A DNA stretch of 64,000 nt from Komarekiella atlantica HA4396-MV6. Its GTDB lineage: Bacteria; Cyanobacteriota; Cyanobacteriia; Cyanobacteriales; Nostocaceae. Below are positions 63,621 through 64,000 of the stretch, piece by piece. The notes under the pieces were generated by a model. It was given only the letters and a program-made list of their open reading frames with translations. It had not been told where the DNA came from and did not search any database. The first letter of the stretch is position 1. The number at the start of each line of letters is the position of its first letter. Location of the stretch: the NCBI GenBank assembly GCA_019359395.1, contig JAHHHK010000008.1, positions 1 through 64,000 on the forward strand, in the 5' to 3' direction. Position numbers and translations under genes: made by a program.

Positions 63621-64000
63621 ATGAAACAGATGTGGTTCTGTAAGCCGTGGATTGGAATCGTTAGCTTGCTGTGCCTTGGTGTCATTGGACTAGGCATTAT
63701 TGTCCTATCGAATGACCCCATGTGGCGCTGGCGATTTCGTACGCAGCCGCCCATTCCGGCAGGGGCAAATTTTCCTAAGGTGTTCCATCCATCCAACGAG
63801 GTCGAGCAAATTATTCAATTTGACATTGATCCGGGAGCAGTCAATCTCGTTCAGCAGTTTTACCGAACAGAGTTGCTTAAAGGTGGCTGGCACTATCGTT
63901 GTACTGAGGATAAGCCACTGAACACCAGTTTTGAACTCTCGGATGTGTACGAACGCAGCACGATACAAAATCCGAAGGGGGAAACACTTGAGATCATGGT
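63621..64000 (+). CDS. Unidentified membrane-anchored protein, partial
   Basis: An open frame of 126 codons running off the window. It starts MKQMWFCKPWIGIVSLLC and has one N-terminal transmembrane helix (GIVSLLCLGVIGLGIIVL), then a soluble part (PGAVNLVQQFYRTELLKGG, WHYRCTEDKPLNTSFELSD). No stop, good codon use, and a GC content noticeably higher than the neighbouring genes, suggesting separate origin. I do not recognise the family. Confidence 0.6.
   Translation, partial: MKQMWFCKPWIGIVSLLCLGVIGLGIIVLSNDPMWRWRFRTQPPIPAGANFPKVFHPSNEVEQIIQFDIDPGAVNLVQQFYRTELLKGGWHYRCTEDKPLNTSFELSDVYERSTIQNPKGETLEIM

Noticed and set aside
1-64000. CRISPR arrays, tRNA and rRNA genes
   Set aside because: No regularly spaced direct repeats, cloverleaf-like or rRNA-like sequence was recognised on reading; a covariance-model scan would be needed to exclude a tRNA.

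Overview
The window reads as DNA of a filamentous (Nostoc/Calothrix-type) cyanobacterium. Direct signs are dense HIP1 octamers (GCGATCGC), a cyanobacterial Omp85 protein, a group 2 RpoD-type sigma factor, cyanobacterial small dispersed repeats and cyanobacterial IS families. The mixture of metal-efflux genes, envelope genes, transposons and broken genes suggests a large plasmid or a chromosomal island; that placement is inference. I see no rRNA, tRNA or CRISPR array.

Layout. 0-10 kb: a metal-resistance block. A minus-strand efflux operon (membrane-fusion protein, HME-RND pump, His-rich lipoprotein, DUF190 protein) lies beside a SmtB/ArsR-type repressor that diverges from a two-HMA, His-rich Zn/Cd-type P1B ATPase; a SmtB-type operator sits in the ATPase leader. 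10-20 kb: envelope and transport genes on the minus strand (PAP2 phosphatase, an MprF-like function split into synthase and flippase genes, APC permease, esterase, DUF1634 and two TauE/SafE proteins, a sigma factor, signal peptidase I). 20-34 kb: many small exported or membrane proteins, a hybrid histidine kinase, an Omp85 protein and several broken genes (VIT1/TauE chimera, bestrophin). 34-40 kb: a 4.9-kb Tn3-family transposon (52-bp terminal repeats, 5-bp TSD) inserted cleanly into an OmpR-family response-regulator gene. 40-50 kb: DUF2127, a complete two-component pair, a second COG4705 protein, an MFS gene broken by a small repeat, an MscS channel, a His-tailed NrsD-like exporter and a truncated Cu-type ATPase. 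50-55.2 kb: a second Tn3-family element, itself carrying an IS630. 55-59 kb: TauE, LysE, a 207-bp Tn3-derived miniature element, an unusual carbamoyltransferase and fragments of IS5 and SbnB/ornithine-cyclodeaminase genes. 59-64 kb: an ISKra4-type element with passenger genes, a transposase remnant, an integron-integrase pseudogene and the start of an unidentified gene running off the end.

The strongest new signal is regulatory. Ten places in the window carry the same 33-bp promoter architecture: TCTTTCC-AAGT-TCTTGAC, exactly 10 nt, then TANNNT. It always points toward a gene, and these genes are mostly envelope or exported functions. It looks like an 11-bp-period direct repeat for an OmpR/PhoB-class regulator standing in for the -35 box. 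A second class, ATTTCAT-N4-ATTTCAT-N10-NANNNT, precedes the RND operon, the sigma factor, a lipoprotein and the MFS gene. Two OmpR-class regulators are encoded here: one intact beside its kinase, one split by the transposon near the hybrid kinase. Assignment of regulators to motifs is inference.
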